From: Streptomyces resistomycificus
GTDB lineage: Bacteria; Actinomycetota; Actinomycetes; Streptomycetales; Streptomycetaceae
Assembly: GCF_001514265.1 (NCBI RefSeq)
Contig: NZ_KQ948995.1
Span: forward strand, 62,001 to 126,000
Direction of reading: 5' to 3'
Length of the DNA stretch: 64,000 nt
The position numbers were made by a program, and so were the translations under genes. The notes below the pieces were generated by a model. The model was not told the origin of the DNA. It saw only the letters and a list, made by a program, of their open reading frames with translations, and ran no database searches. The first letter of the stretch is position 1; each line of letters begins with the position of its first letter. Below, one piece after another: positions 1 to 7,730 of this stretch.

Positions 1-560
1 TCGGGATCGACGGTCACGCAGGCTCCGGAAAGTCCACGTTCGCCGGGCGGTTGGCCCGGGCGCTGGAGGGCGCGCCGGTGCTGCGCCTGGACGACATCGC
101 CAGCCATGACGAGCTGTTCGACTGGACGGGGCGGCTGCGGTCCCAGGTGATCGAACCGCTGGGCCGCGGGGACACGGCCCACTACACCCCTTACGACTGG
201 CACAGCCGTGACTTCGGAGCGCCGCTGGCGCTGCCGCCGGCACCGGTCGTCCTCGTCGAGGGGGTCGGCGCGGGCCGGCGTGCGCTGCGGCCGTACCTGG
301 CGCACCTGTTGTGGATGGAGCTGCCGCGCGAGGAGGCCTGGGCACGCGGGCGGTCGCGGGACGGGGAGGAGCAGCGGGAGTTCTGGGCCGGATGGGTCCG
401 GGCGGAACTACGGCACTTCGCGGACGACCCCTCCCGGCCGTTCGCCGACCTCCTCGTGAGCCAGGGGCGGAAGGGGTACGAGGTGCTGCCGGGGCCTGCC
501 GGGACGGTTGGCCCGGACCAGTCCGTCACGTACGGTGACGGGCCATCGGCAATGTGCTGA
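1..560 (+). CDS. Uridine/nucleoside kinase-like P-loop protein (5' end missing)
   Basis: The reading frame is open from the first bases of the window, so the start lies upstream. The first visible residues contain a Walker A motif (GHAGSGKST), followed by an acidic LRLDD element and a VEGVGAG stretch. This order is typical of the uridine kinase / P-loop NTPase superfamily, which phosphorylates nucleosides or related small molecules with ATP. About 185 residues are visible, close to a full small kinase, so only a short N-terminus is probably missing. The exact substrate cannot be told from the sequence. The gene ends at TGA 558-560 and is followed by a promoter-like stretch and a hairpin that may form a separate small RNA. 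Confidence 0.75.
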   Translation, partial: GIDGHAGSGKSTFAGRLARALEGAPVLRLDDIASHDELFDWTGRLRSQVIEPLGRGDTAHYTPYDWHSRDFGAPLALPPAPVVLVEGVGAGRRALRPYLAHLLWMELPREEAWARGRSRDGEEQREFWAGWVRAELRHFADDPSRPFADLLVSQGRKGYEVLPGPAGTVGPDQSVTYGDGPSAMC

Positions 561-645
561 ACTTGTGAAGGGCCTTGCGGAGGAACTTTCCGGAGTGCTT
601 CAACTCGGCTTGACCCAGGGGCCGTACAGGTCTTACGTTCTGAAT

Positions 646-716
646 GTGCGGCCGTTCGAGGCCGCCCCCGCAGTCGCGAAGCCCCCGGTTGTTCCCCCGT
701 GATCGGGGGCTTCGTT
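646..716 (+). ncRNA. Candidate small RNA with own promoter and terminator
   Basis: A good housekeeping-sigma promoter lies just upstream: TTGACC at 610-615 and TACGTT at 634-639, with an 18-bp spacer. Transcription from about 646 would make an RNA of about 70 nt with a 5' stem-loop (GCGGCC 648-653 pairing with GGCCGC 660-665, loop GTTCGA) and a terminator hairpin at 678-713. No reading frame of note lies in it. The rest of the gap up to the AAA+ gene (about 717-996) shows no clear signal. This is inference from promoter and terminator layout only; it could instead be an attenuated leader. Confidence 0.4.
678..713 (+). terminator. Rho-independent type terminator hairpin
   Basis: Perfect 9-bp stem: GAAGCCCCC at 678-686 pairs with GGGGGCTTC at 705-713. 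It is followed by a T/C-rich run (TTCTGCCCTTTTCCCTCTTTTT). It ends either the kinase-like gene or the candidate small RNA. Confidence 0.75.
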
Positions 717-996
717 CTGCCCTTTTCCCTCTTTTTCGGGCGCCGCGAGACACGGGATGCTCACCCTCGGTCACCACGCGCGGTGGTGCCCCTCCCCTCC
801 CACCTCGTCAAACGGGCCGTGCGGCACCCTTCGGTGGACGACGCCCTCGCGGGTACGATGCCCTCGGTGCGACCTGCGGACGGCTGCTCCGCGCACCGTC
901 GCAACTCCGGTCCGCGGCACAGTGGTTGGACCAAGGCGGTTGACGGGCACCGGCCCGCCGGCCAACCAAACGGGGGCACGGTTTGTGGGGGACGTG

Positions 997-2859
997 ATGG
1001 ACTTCGGCACGCGGGGCCCCGAGGCCCCGGCCGACCTCGCCTGGCTGCGAGGCGTGGACGCCTACACGATGGGCGCCTATCCGCAGGCGGAGGAGGAGTT
1101 CCGCACCGCGGTGCGGATCGATCCCGGGATGGCCGACGGCTGGCTGGGACTGCACGCGCTGCGGGTGGACACGACGACCGCGTTGCTGCGGATGTTCCGG
1201 CACCGGGACCGCTTCGGCGAACAGCGCACCCGGCACCGCCGCACCCTCAACTCCTGGTACTGGCTGGGCTGGTGGGTGCAGCCGGTCCTGGAGAGCCCCC
1301 GCGACCTGCTCCTCGCGCACGCCTCGCACTGGCTGGACGGCCGGCACGTACCGGAACTGGACCGGGCCCTCGCGGGCCTGCCGCCGGTGGACGCCGACCA
1401 CCAGGTCCGCTTCCTGCACGCCTGCCGCGCCTACCTCGTCAAGGACTGGGAACAACTGGTCCGGCACACGGACCCGCTGATCAACGACCCCATGCTGGGT
1501 ATCGAGGCGGGCCTGTTCGGCGGTATGGCAAGGGTCCGCCTCGAGATGTACGGGCAGGCGGAGCCGCTTCTGTCGTCCGCCCTGATGCGCTGCCGCAGTG
1601 AGCAGCCGCAGCGCAAGGAGCTGCGCTACTGGCTGGCGCGCGCCCACGAGGGCACCGGCCGCAGCGCCGCCGCCCTGCCGCTGTACCGGGCCGTGCACCG
1701 TGTCGACCCCGCCTTCATGGACACCTCGGCCCGGCTCGCCGCGATCGCCGAGGGCGACGGGTACGACGACTCCACCGACCTCGCCGCCCTCACGCTCGCC
1801 GGGGCCGGACAGGACGCCGTGGACGGGCCCGACGGACTCGACCCGCTCTTCGGCATGGAGGAGCGTGACCTGAAGCTGACCGGTCCCGACCTGCCGCCGG
1901 CCGGTCCGCTGCCGTCGGTGACCGACCCCGCCGTGCGCGAGAAGGCCGGACCGTCGCCGTCGCTGCCAGCCGGCCCCACCGACCCCGGGTTACTCGAGGA
2001 GGCTCTCGCCGAGCTCGAGCGCATGGTGGGTCTGGAGCCGGTGAAGCGCCAGGTCAAGGCGTTGTCCGCGCAGTTGAACATGGCCCGGCTGCGCGCCGGG
2101 CAGGGTCTTCCGGTCCAGCCGCCCAAGCGGCACTTCGTCTTCTCCGGCCCCTCGGGCACCGGCAAGACCACCGTGGCCCGCATCCTGGGCCGCGTGTTCT
2201 ACGCCCTCGGCCTCCTGGGCGGCGACCATCTCGTGGAGGCCCAGCGGGCCGACCTGGTCGGTGAGTACCTCGGCCAGACCGCGGTGAAGGCCAACGAGCT
2301 GATCGACTCCGCGCTCGGCGGTGTGCTCTTCGTCGACGAGGCCTATTCGCTGTCCAACTCCGGTTACGGCAAGGGCGACGCATACGGCGACGAGGCGCTC
2401 CAGGTGCTGCTGAAGCGGGCCGAGGACAACCGCGACCACCTGGTGGTGATCCTGGCCGGTTACCCGGAGGGTATGGACCGCCTGCTGGCCGCCAACCCCG
2501 GGCTGTCGTCCCGCTTCACGACCCGCGTCGACTTCCCGTCCTACCGTCCCCTCGAACTCACCTCCATCGGCGAGGTGCTGGCCACGGAGAACGGCGACGT
2601 CTGGGACGAGGAGGCGCTGGACGAGCTGCGGTCGATCGCCGGGCACGTGGTCGACCAGGGGTGGATCGACGAGCTGGGCAACGGGCGGTTCCTGCGGACG
2701 CTGTACGAGAAGAGCTGCGCGTACCGGGATCTGCGGCTGTCGACCTACCCGGGCATGCTGACCCGGGACGACCTGTCGACTCTGCGGCTGCCCGACCTGA
2801 TGCAGGCGTACGGCGAGGTGCTGTCGGGGCGGGGCCCGCAGGATCCGTCGGCCATGTGA
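997..2859 (+). CDS. CbxX/CfqX (EccA-like) AAA+ ATPase with N-terminal TPR-like region
   Basis: A protein of 620 aa. The N-terminal half (about 1-300) is helical and TPR-like (repeated AEEEFRTAVRIDP-type and ALPLYRAVHRVDP-type segments). The C-terminal third is an AAA+ domain of the CbxX/CfqX type: Walker A GPSGTGKTT, Walker B GGVLFVDEAYSL, then a RF-type arginine region (LSSRFTTRVDF). This architecture matches EccA-like ATPases, which act as chaperones or remodelling motors; here no type VII secretion genes are nearby, so the partner is unknown. I chose ATG 997 because GGGGGA lies just upstream and homologous regions begin with MDFG; GTG 994 is also possible. A TTA codon (1990-1992) sits in the linker before the AAA+ domain, which would make translation depend on bldA tRNA. 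Confidence 0.85.
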   Translation: MDFGTRGPEAPADLAWLRGVDAYTMGAYPQAEEEFRTAVRIDPGMADGWLGLHALRVDTTTALLRMFRHRDRFGEQRTRHRRTLNSWYWLGWWVQPVLESPRDLLLAHASHWLDGRHVPELDRALAGLPPVDADHQVRFLHACRAYLVKDWEQLVRHTDPLINDPMLGIEAGLFGGMARVRLEMYGQAEPLLSSALMRCRSEQPQRKELRYWLARAHEGTGRSAAALPLYRAVHRVDPAFMDTSARLAAIAEGDGYDDSTDLAALTLAGAGQDAVDGPDGLDPLFGMEERDLKLTGPDLPPAGPLPSVTDPAVREKAGPSPSLPAGPTDPGLLEEALAELERMVGLEPVKRQVKALSAQLNMARLRAGQGLPVQPPKRHFVFSGPSGTGKTTVARILGRVFYALGLLGGDHLVEAQRADLVGEYLGQTAVKANELIDSALGGVLFVDEAYSLSNSGYGKGDAYGDEALQVLLKRAEDNRDHLVVILAGYPEGMDRLLAANPGLSSRFTTRVDFPSYRPLELTSIGEVLATENGDVWDEEALDELRSIAGHVVDQGWIDELGNGRFLRTLYEKSCAYRDLRLSTYPGMLTRDDLSTLRLPDLMQAYGEVLSGRGPQDPSAM

Positions 2860-2945
2860 GGGACGGCCCGCGGGTCGTGGTGCGGCCGCGGGCCGGTGGG
2901 GGCCGCTCGCGCCCGCGCCCGTTCGGCCCCCACCCCGAGCACCGG

Positions 2946-4031
2946 CTAGCTCGCCAGCGCCTCCTCGGGCTCACCGCTGACCCGGGGCTCCGCGACCCGT
3001 ACCTCCGGCACCTCCCGGTGTGCGGGATCCCGTACCTCGCCCACCAGCATCTCCAGTACGTCCTCCAGCGCGACGAGGCCGAGCACCCTGCCGGACGCGT
3101 CCGCCACCTGGGCCAGGTGGGTCGCGGCCCGGCGCATCACGGTGAGGGCGTCGTCGAGCGGCAGTTCGGACCTGAGGGTGGTCATCGGCCGCCAGACCTG
3201 CTGCGGCACCGCCCGCTCGGACTCCTCCAGATCGAGGACGTCCTTCACGTGCACGTACCCCATGAAGGCGCCGTTCTCCGCGGCGACCGGGAAGCGGGAG
3301 TACCCGGTGTGGCCCGTGAGCTCGACGATCTGGCCCGGGGTGACCGACGGGGCGACCGTGACCAGCGACTCGCGCTTGAGCAGGACGTCCGTCACCGGGC
3401 GGGAGCCCAGCTCCAGGGCGTCCTCCAGGCGTTCCTGCTCCTCGGGGTCGAGCAGGCCGGCCTGGCCGGAGTCCTCCACCAGCCGGTTGAGCTGCTCGCT
3501 GGTGAAGACGGCCTCGACCTCGTCCCTGGGCTCGACGCCGAAGAGCCGCAGGATGCCGCCGGCGCAGGCGCCGAGGGCCACGGTGATCGGCCGGCACAGG
3601 CGGGCGAACGCGACCAGGCCAGGGCTGAGCCACAGCGCGACCTTCTCCGGAGCCGCCATCGCGAGGTTCTTCGGGACCATCTCACCGATGACGAGGTGGA
3701 AGAAGACGACCGCGGCGAGCGCGATCATGTACCCGAGGGGGTGGATCATGCCGTGCGGCAGGTGGATCCATTCGAACACCGGCTCCAACAGGTGCGCGAC
3801 CGTCGGTTCGGCTACGGCACCCAGGGTCAGTGAGCAGACGGTGATGCCGAACTGGGCGGCCGCCATCATCTGCGGCAGTCGCTCCAGGCCGTACAGGACC
3901 TGGCGGGCCCGGACGGTGCCGAGCGGCTCGATCTGGCTGCGGCGCACGGAGACGAGCGCGAACTCGGCGCCGACGAAGAAGCCGTTGGCGAGGACGAGCA
4001 GGGCGGCGAACAGAAGTTGGAGCACGCTCAT
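2946..4031 (-). CDS. CNNM/DUF21-CBS transmembrane protein (HlyC/CorC family), short form
   Basis: 361 aa. An N-terminal DUF21 (CNNM) membrane domain begins with a hydrophobic segment (LLFAALLVLANGFFVGAEFALV) and includes the family signature around IGEMVPKNLA. A cytoplasmic CBS pair follows (about 200-340). Family members are linked to divalent-cation (Mg2+/Co2+) transport or resistance and sit in the cell membrane. The C-terminal CorC/HlyC domain seen in the neighbour is essentially absent, so this is the shorter paralogue. Its ATG overlaps the stop of the upstream gene by 4 bp (4028-4031), which indicates translational coupling and suggests the two products work together. Confidence 0.85.
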   Translation of the reverse strand: MSVLQLLFAALLVLANGFFVGAEFALVSVRRSQIEPLGTVRARQVLYGLERLPQMMAAAQFGITVCSLTLGAVAEPTVAHLLEPVFEWIHLPHGMIHPLGYMIALAAVVFFHLVIGEMVPKNLAMAAPEKVALWLSPGLVAFARLCRPITVALGACAGGILRLFGVEPRDEVEAVFTSEQLNRLVEDSGQAGLLDPEEQERLEDALELGSRPVTDVLLKRESLVTVAPSVTPGQIVELTGHTGYSRFPVAAENGAFMGYVHVKDVLDLEESERAVPQQVWRPMTTLRSELPLDDALTVMRRAATHLAQVADASGRVLGLVALEDVLEMLVGEVRDPAHREVPEVRVAEPRVSGEPEEALAS

Positions 4032-5386
4032 CGGGCCGCCTCCACGGCAACGGCGGTGGCCTCTCTGGTGGCCTCCGCGGCGGGCAGGGTCCGGACCAGG
4101 CGGACCCGCTCGGCGCGGTAGTGCCCGACCTGGCGCACGGACAGCCGCCAGCCGGGCAGTTCGGTCCTGTCGCCGACGGCCGGGATGCGGCCGAGCAGGT
4201 CGGCGACCAGCCCGGCGACGGTCTCGTACGGCCCTTCGGGCACGTTCAGTCCTATGCGCTGGAGGATGTCGACGCGGCAGCTGCCGTCGGCCTCCCAGGC
4301 GGGCCTGCCGTCCTCCGGCGCGGCGGCGGCGAGTTCGGGCAGGTCCTGCCCGTCGTGCTCGTCGCGGACCTCGCCGACGAGCTCCTCGACGATGTCCTCC
4401 AGCGTGACGACGCCGGCCGTGCCGCCGTACTCGTCGACGACGACGGCGATGGGCTGTTCGCTGCGCAGCCGCGCGAGCAGCGGTCGCACGGGCAGGGTCT
4501 CGGGCACGAGCAGCGCCGGCCGCGCGATGCGCCGCACCGGGGTGCGCAGCCGGTCGCCGGCGGGGACGGCCAGGGCGTCCTTGAGGTGCACCATGCCGAC
4601 GATCTCGTCGATCTTCTCGCGGTACACGGGGAAGCGGGACAGGCCGGTGGCACGGGTCAGGTTGACCACGTCCTCGGCCGTGGCCGACGACTGCAGGGCG
4701 CTGACCTTCACCCGCGGGGTCATGACGTGCTGTGCGGTCAGCTCGGCCAGCGACAGCGTCCGTACGAAGAGGTCGGCGGTGTCCTGTTCCAGGGCGCCGG
4801 CCTGCGCGGAGTGCCGGGCCAGGGAGACGAGTTCGCCGGGGGTGCGGGCGGAGGCCAGCTCGTCGGCGGGCTCGATGCCCATCGCTCTCACGAGGCGGTT
4901 GGTGACCGCGTTCAGGGCCGCGATCACCGGGCGGAACAGGCGGGCGAAGGCGTGCTGCGGGCCGGCGACGAACCGCGCGACCTGCATCGGCTTGGACACC
5001 GCCCAGTTCTTGGGCACCAGTTCGCCGATCACCATCTGCACGGCGGAGGCCAGCAGCATGCCGATCACCACGGCGACACCCGAGACGGCACCCTCGGGGA
5101 TGCCGACCGCGGTGACGGGGCCGTGCAGCAGCTCCGCCAGCGCCGGTTCGGCGAGCATGCCGACGACGAGGGAGGTGATGGTGATGCCGAGCTGGGTGCC
5201 GGAGAGCTGGAAGGACAGCTCCTTGAGGGACTCGACGACCGTACGGGCCCGTCGGTCGCCCTCGGCGGCGGCCTTCTCGGCGTCCGTCGCCTCGACCGTC
5301 ACCAGGCCGAACTCGGCCGCCACGAAGAATCCGTTGGCGAGAATCAGCAGGAACGCCGCTCCGAGGAGCAACAGGGGGATGGTCAT
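4028..5386 (-). CDS. CNNM/DUF21-CBS-CorC_HlyC transmembrane protein, long form
   Basis: 452 aa. Domains in order: DUF21 membrane domain with about four hydrophobic segments (starting LLLLGAAFLLILANGFFVAAEF, signature VIGELVPKNWA), a CBS pair (about 205-340, with VVDEYGGTAGVVTLEDIVEEL), and a C-terminal CorC_HlyC domain (about 350-440). The family is implicated in magnesium and cobalt homeostasis. First gene of a two-gene minus-strand operon; the downstream paralogue starts inside its stop codon. A 175-bp gap to the next upstream gene holds a terminator for that gene and presumably this operon's promoter. Confidence 0.88.
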   Translation of the reverse strand: MTIPLLLLGAAFLLILANGFFVAAEFGLVTVEATDAEKAAAEGDRRARTVVESLKELSFQLSGTQLGITITSLVVGMLAEPALAELLHGPVTAVGIPEGAVSGVAVVIGMLLASAVQMVIGELVPKNWAVSKPMQVARFVAGPQHAFARLFRPVIAALNAVTNRLVRAMGIEPADELASARTPGELVSLARHSAQAGALEQDTADLFVRTLSLAELTAQHVMTPRVKVSALQSSATAEDVVNLTRATGLSRFPVYREKIDEIVGMVHLKDALAVPAGDRLRTPVRRIARPALLVPETLPVRPLLARLRSEQPIAVVVDEYGGTAGVVTLEDIVEELVGEVRDEHDGQDLPELAAAAPEDGRPAWEADGSCRVDILQRIGLNVPEGPYETVAGLVADLLGRIPAVGDRTELPGWRLSVRQVGHYRAERVRLVRTLPAAEATREATAVAVEAAR

Positions 5387-5507
5387 GCCGCCGCCTCGGT
5401 GGGTCGGGAGGGGGCGGCGCAGGTACTACAGGACGATCCGTCCATCGCTGGAGGGAGTCACTCCTTTGGTTGCAGGGGGGCCTCTGAGGACCGGGCGGAA
5501 CATCAGC

Positions 5508-5536
5508 GGCGGAGGCGCAACGAGAACGCCTCCGCC
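5508..5536 (-). terminator. Terminator hairpin at the end of the rib-his operon
   Basis: Perfect 10-bp inverted repeat (GGCGGAGGCG 5508-5517 with CGCCTCCGCC 5527-5536, 9-nt loop), about 25 bp downstream of the last gene of the minus-strand operon. Confidence 0.6.
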
Positions 5537-5561
5537 AACAGATTAATCAAGACATGGCCCG

Positions 5562-6005
5562 TTACGGCAGATCCCCCGTGGAACGGGCCTCGGCGAGCGC
5601 CCGCAGTGTGCGCGCGTCCGCGATGGCGCGCTGCTTGGCGATGCCGGGCTGGATGCCGAGCGCCGGCAGGCTGGTGCCGTCGCTCAGGTCGAGGAACACC
5701 CAGGGGTCGCCGGGGCGCAGGTTGACCTGGATGATCTCCGCCCACTCCAGACGGCGCCTGGCGGTGATGTTCACGACGGTGACGCCGGACTCGTCGGCGA
5801 CGACCTTCGGCCGGGACAACAGGAGCAGCACGCCGAACAGGAGTGCCGCGGTGAAGACGAAGCTGAGCCGCTCACCGCCGCTGAGCTGCTCCAGCAGTAT
5901 CGCGACCGTCGTGATGACCACGAAGATCGCGACGCCGGCGGTCAGCAGGACGGCACGGGTGCGGCCGGGCCGGAACGTGACGGGAAGGGCGGGCAGGTCG
6001 GACAT
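5562..6005 (-). CDS. PH-domain (bPH6-like) membrane protein
   Basis: 147 aa. Two hydrophobic segments near the N-terminus (about 18-37 and 50-63) precede a small soluble domain with the pattern of bacterial pleckstrin-homology proteins (VVADESGVTVVN, RRRLEWAEIIQVNL, WVFLDLSDGTSLPALGI). The family is found throughout actinobacteria, usually as small membrane-anchored proteins of unknown role. Only 13 bp separate it from hisG upstream, so it is the last gene of the rib-his operon. A functional link with histidine or riboflavin synthesis is not evident from the sequence. Confidence 0.8.
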   Translation of the reverse strand: MSDLPALPVTFRPGRTRAVLLTAGVAIFVVITTVAILLEQLSGGERLSFVFTAALLFGVLLLLSRPKVVADESGVTVVNITARRRLEWAEIIQVNLRPGDPWVFLDLSDGTSLPALGIQPGIAKQRAIADARTLRALAEARSTGDLP

Positions 6006-6018
6006 GGTGGCTGGCCCC

Positions 6019-6867
6019 TCACAGACGGCAGGCGTGGATGGCCGTCGTCAGGATGGCCCGGGCGCCGATGTCGTACAGGTCGTCCATGATCCGCTGGGCT
6101 TCCTTGGCGGGGACCATCGCGCGGACGGCGACCCAGCCCTCGTTGTGCAGCGGGGAGACGGTCGGGGACTCGAGGCCCGGCGTGAGCGCGACGGCCTTCT
6201 CGAGCTGCTCGACCCGGCAGTCGTAGTCCATCATCACGTAGGTCCGGGCGACCAGGACACCCTGCAGCCGGCGCAGGAACTGCTGCACCTTGGGCTCCTC
6301 GGTGTCCGCGCCGGTGCGGCGGATCACGACGGCCTCGGACTTCATGATGGGCTCGCCGAAGACCTCCAGGCCCGCGTTGCGCAGCGAGGTGCCGGTCTCG
6401 ACGACGTCGGCGATGACCTCGGCGACGCCGAGCTCGATGGCGGTCTCGACGGCACCGTCGAGGTGCACCACGGAGGCGTCGACGCCCCGGTCGGCGAGGT
6501 GCCCCGCCACGATGCCCTCGTAGGAGGTGGCGACCGTCTTGCCCTTGAGGTCCTCGACGTCGTTCGCCGTGCCGGGCTTGGCGGCGAAGCGGAAGGTGGA
6601 GCGGGCGAAGCCGAGCGGGAGGATCTCCTCGGCCTTGGCGCCGGAGTCGATCAGCAGGTCACGGCCGGTGATGCCGATGTCGAGGCGGCCGGAGGAGACG
6701 TAGATGGCGATGTCGCGGGGGCGGAGGTAGAAGAACTCGACCTCGTTGACCGGGTCGACGATCCGCAGTTCCTTGCTCTCGCGGCGCTGCTGGTAGCCGG
6801 CCTCATGCAGCATCTCCGCCGCAGGGCCTGACAGGGAACCCTTGTTGGGGACGGCGATGCGCAGCAT
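6019..6867 (-). CDS. hisG: ATP phosphoribosyltransferase (long form)
   Basis: 282 aa. Catalyses the first step of histidine synthesis: ATP plus PRPP gives phosphoribosyl-ATP. The N-terminus MLRIAVPNKGSLS and the GITGRDLL region are typical of HisG. The PRPP-binding segment lies near residues 150-170 (EVIADVVETGTSLRNAGL). The length and the C-terminal domain (about 210-282, ending IGARAILTTAIHACRL) identify the long, histidine-regulated form that works without HisZ. It lies 50 bp downstream of hisE in an operon with riboflavin genes; this hisE-hisG pairing away from the main his operon is usual in Streptomyces. Confidence 0.97.
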   Translation of the reverse strand: MLRIAVPNKGSLSGPAAEMLHEAGYQQRRESKELRIVDPVNEVEFFYLRPRDIAIYVSSGRLDIGITGRDLLIDSGAKAEEILPLGFARSTFRFAAKPGTANDVEDLKGKTVATSYEGIVAGHLADRGVDASVVHLDGAVETAIELGVAEVIADVVETGTSLRNAGLEVFGEPIMKSEAVVIRRTGADTEEPKVQQFLRRLQGVLVARTYVMMDYDCRVEQLEKAVALTPGLESPTVSPLHNEGWVAVRAMVPAKEAQRIMDDLYDIGARAILTTAIHACRL

Positions 6868-6917
6868 GAGGTCGGCTTCCTTTGTTCGTGCGTACGGTGG
6901 TGGGGTGCGGTGACGGC

Positions 6918-7190
6918 TCAGAGGTGGGCGTAGACGTCGTCCAGGGAGATTCCGCGGGCGACCATCATCACCTGGACGTGGTACAGCAGCTGGGAGATCT
7001 CCTCGGCTGCCGCGTCCTTGCCCTCGTACTCGGCGGCCATCCAGACCTCGGCGGCCTCTTCGACGACCTTCTTGCCGATGGCATGGACGCCCTTGCCGAC
7101 CAGTTCTGCGGTGCGGGAAGTGGCGGGGTCGCCGGTGGCGGCCTTGTGCTGGAGCTCGGTGAAGAGCTCCTCGAACGTCTTATTGGACAT
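6918..7190 (-). CDS. hisE: Phosphoribosyl-ATP pyrophosphatase
   Basis: 90 aa, the normal length of a free-standing HisE. It converts phosphoribosyl-ATP to phosphoribosyl-AMP, the second step of histidine synthesis, acting straight after HisG. The motif EEAAEVWMAAEYEGKDAAAEEISQLLYHV corresponds to the metal-binding all-alpha MazG-like fold. I chose ATG 7190 (MSNKTFEEL) rather than a start 4 codons upstream, since this is the family's usual N-terminus. It lies between ribH (33-bp gap) and hisG (50-bp gap). Confidence 0.95.
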   Translation of the reverse strand: MSNKTFEELFTELQHKAATGDPATSRTAELVGKGVHAIGKKVVEEAAEVWMAAEYEGKDAAAEEISQLLYHVQVMMVARGISLDDVYAHL

Positions 7191-7223
7191 GGTGGCGCCC
7201 ACTTTACGCGTGTGCCGGCCGAC

Positions 7224-7709
7224 CTATCGCCACGGTTCAGATACTGAGCGGAGGGTGGCCGCCGTGGCCACCGCCGCCGTCACCGCCTCGTGGCCCTTGT
7301 CCTCGTTGGAGCCCTCGATGCCGGCCCGGTCCAGGGCCTGCTCCTCGGTGTCGCAGGTGAGGACGCCGAAGCCGACGGGGACGCCGGTGTCGACCGAGAC
7401 CTGGGTGAGGCCCTGGGTGACGCCCTGGCACACGTACTCGAAGTGGGGGGTGCCGCCGCGGATGACGACCCCGAGGGCGACGATCGCGTCGTAGCCGCGG
7501 CCCGCGAGGACCTTGGCTACGACCGGGAGCTCCCAGCTGCCGGGGACCCTCAGCAGGGTCGGCTCGTCGATCCCGAGGTCGTGCAGGGCGCGCAGGGCGC
7601 CGTCCACCAGACCGTCCATCACCTTCTCGTGCCACTGTGCCGCGATGACGGCGACCCGCAGGTCACCCACGTTGCGTACGGACAGTTCCGGTGCACCCTT
7701 GCCGCTCAC
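7224..7709 (-). CDS. ribH: 6,7-dimethyl-8-ribityllumazine synthase
   Basis: 161 aa. Condenses 5-amino-6-ribitylaminouracil with dihydroxybutanone phosphate to give lumazine, the penultimate step of riboflavin synthesis. Diagnostic segments are VAAQWHEKVMDGL, the PGSWELPVVA substrate loop, VALGVVIRGGTPHFEYVC and GVLTCDTEEQAL. The GTG start follows a GAGAGA ribosome-binding stretch. Fourth gene of the operon, 21 bp after ribBA. Confidence 0.96.
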   Translation of the reverse strand: MSGKGAPELSVRNVGDLRVAVIAAQWHEKVMDGLVDGALRALHDLGIDEPTLLRVPGSWELPVVAKVLAGRGYDAIVALGVVIRGGTPHFEYVCQGVTQGLTQVSVDTGVPVGFGVLTCDTEEQALDRAGIEGSNEDKGHEAVTAAVATAATLRSVSEPWR

Positions 7710-7730
7710 GTCTCTCCTCGTTGCTCTTGC

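Noticed and set aside
648..665. Hairpin with GTTCGA loop resembling a tRNA T-arm
   Set aside because: No anticodon arm, D-arm or acceptor stem of fitting size lies around it; it is better read as a small-RNA hairpin.
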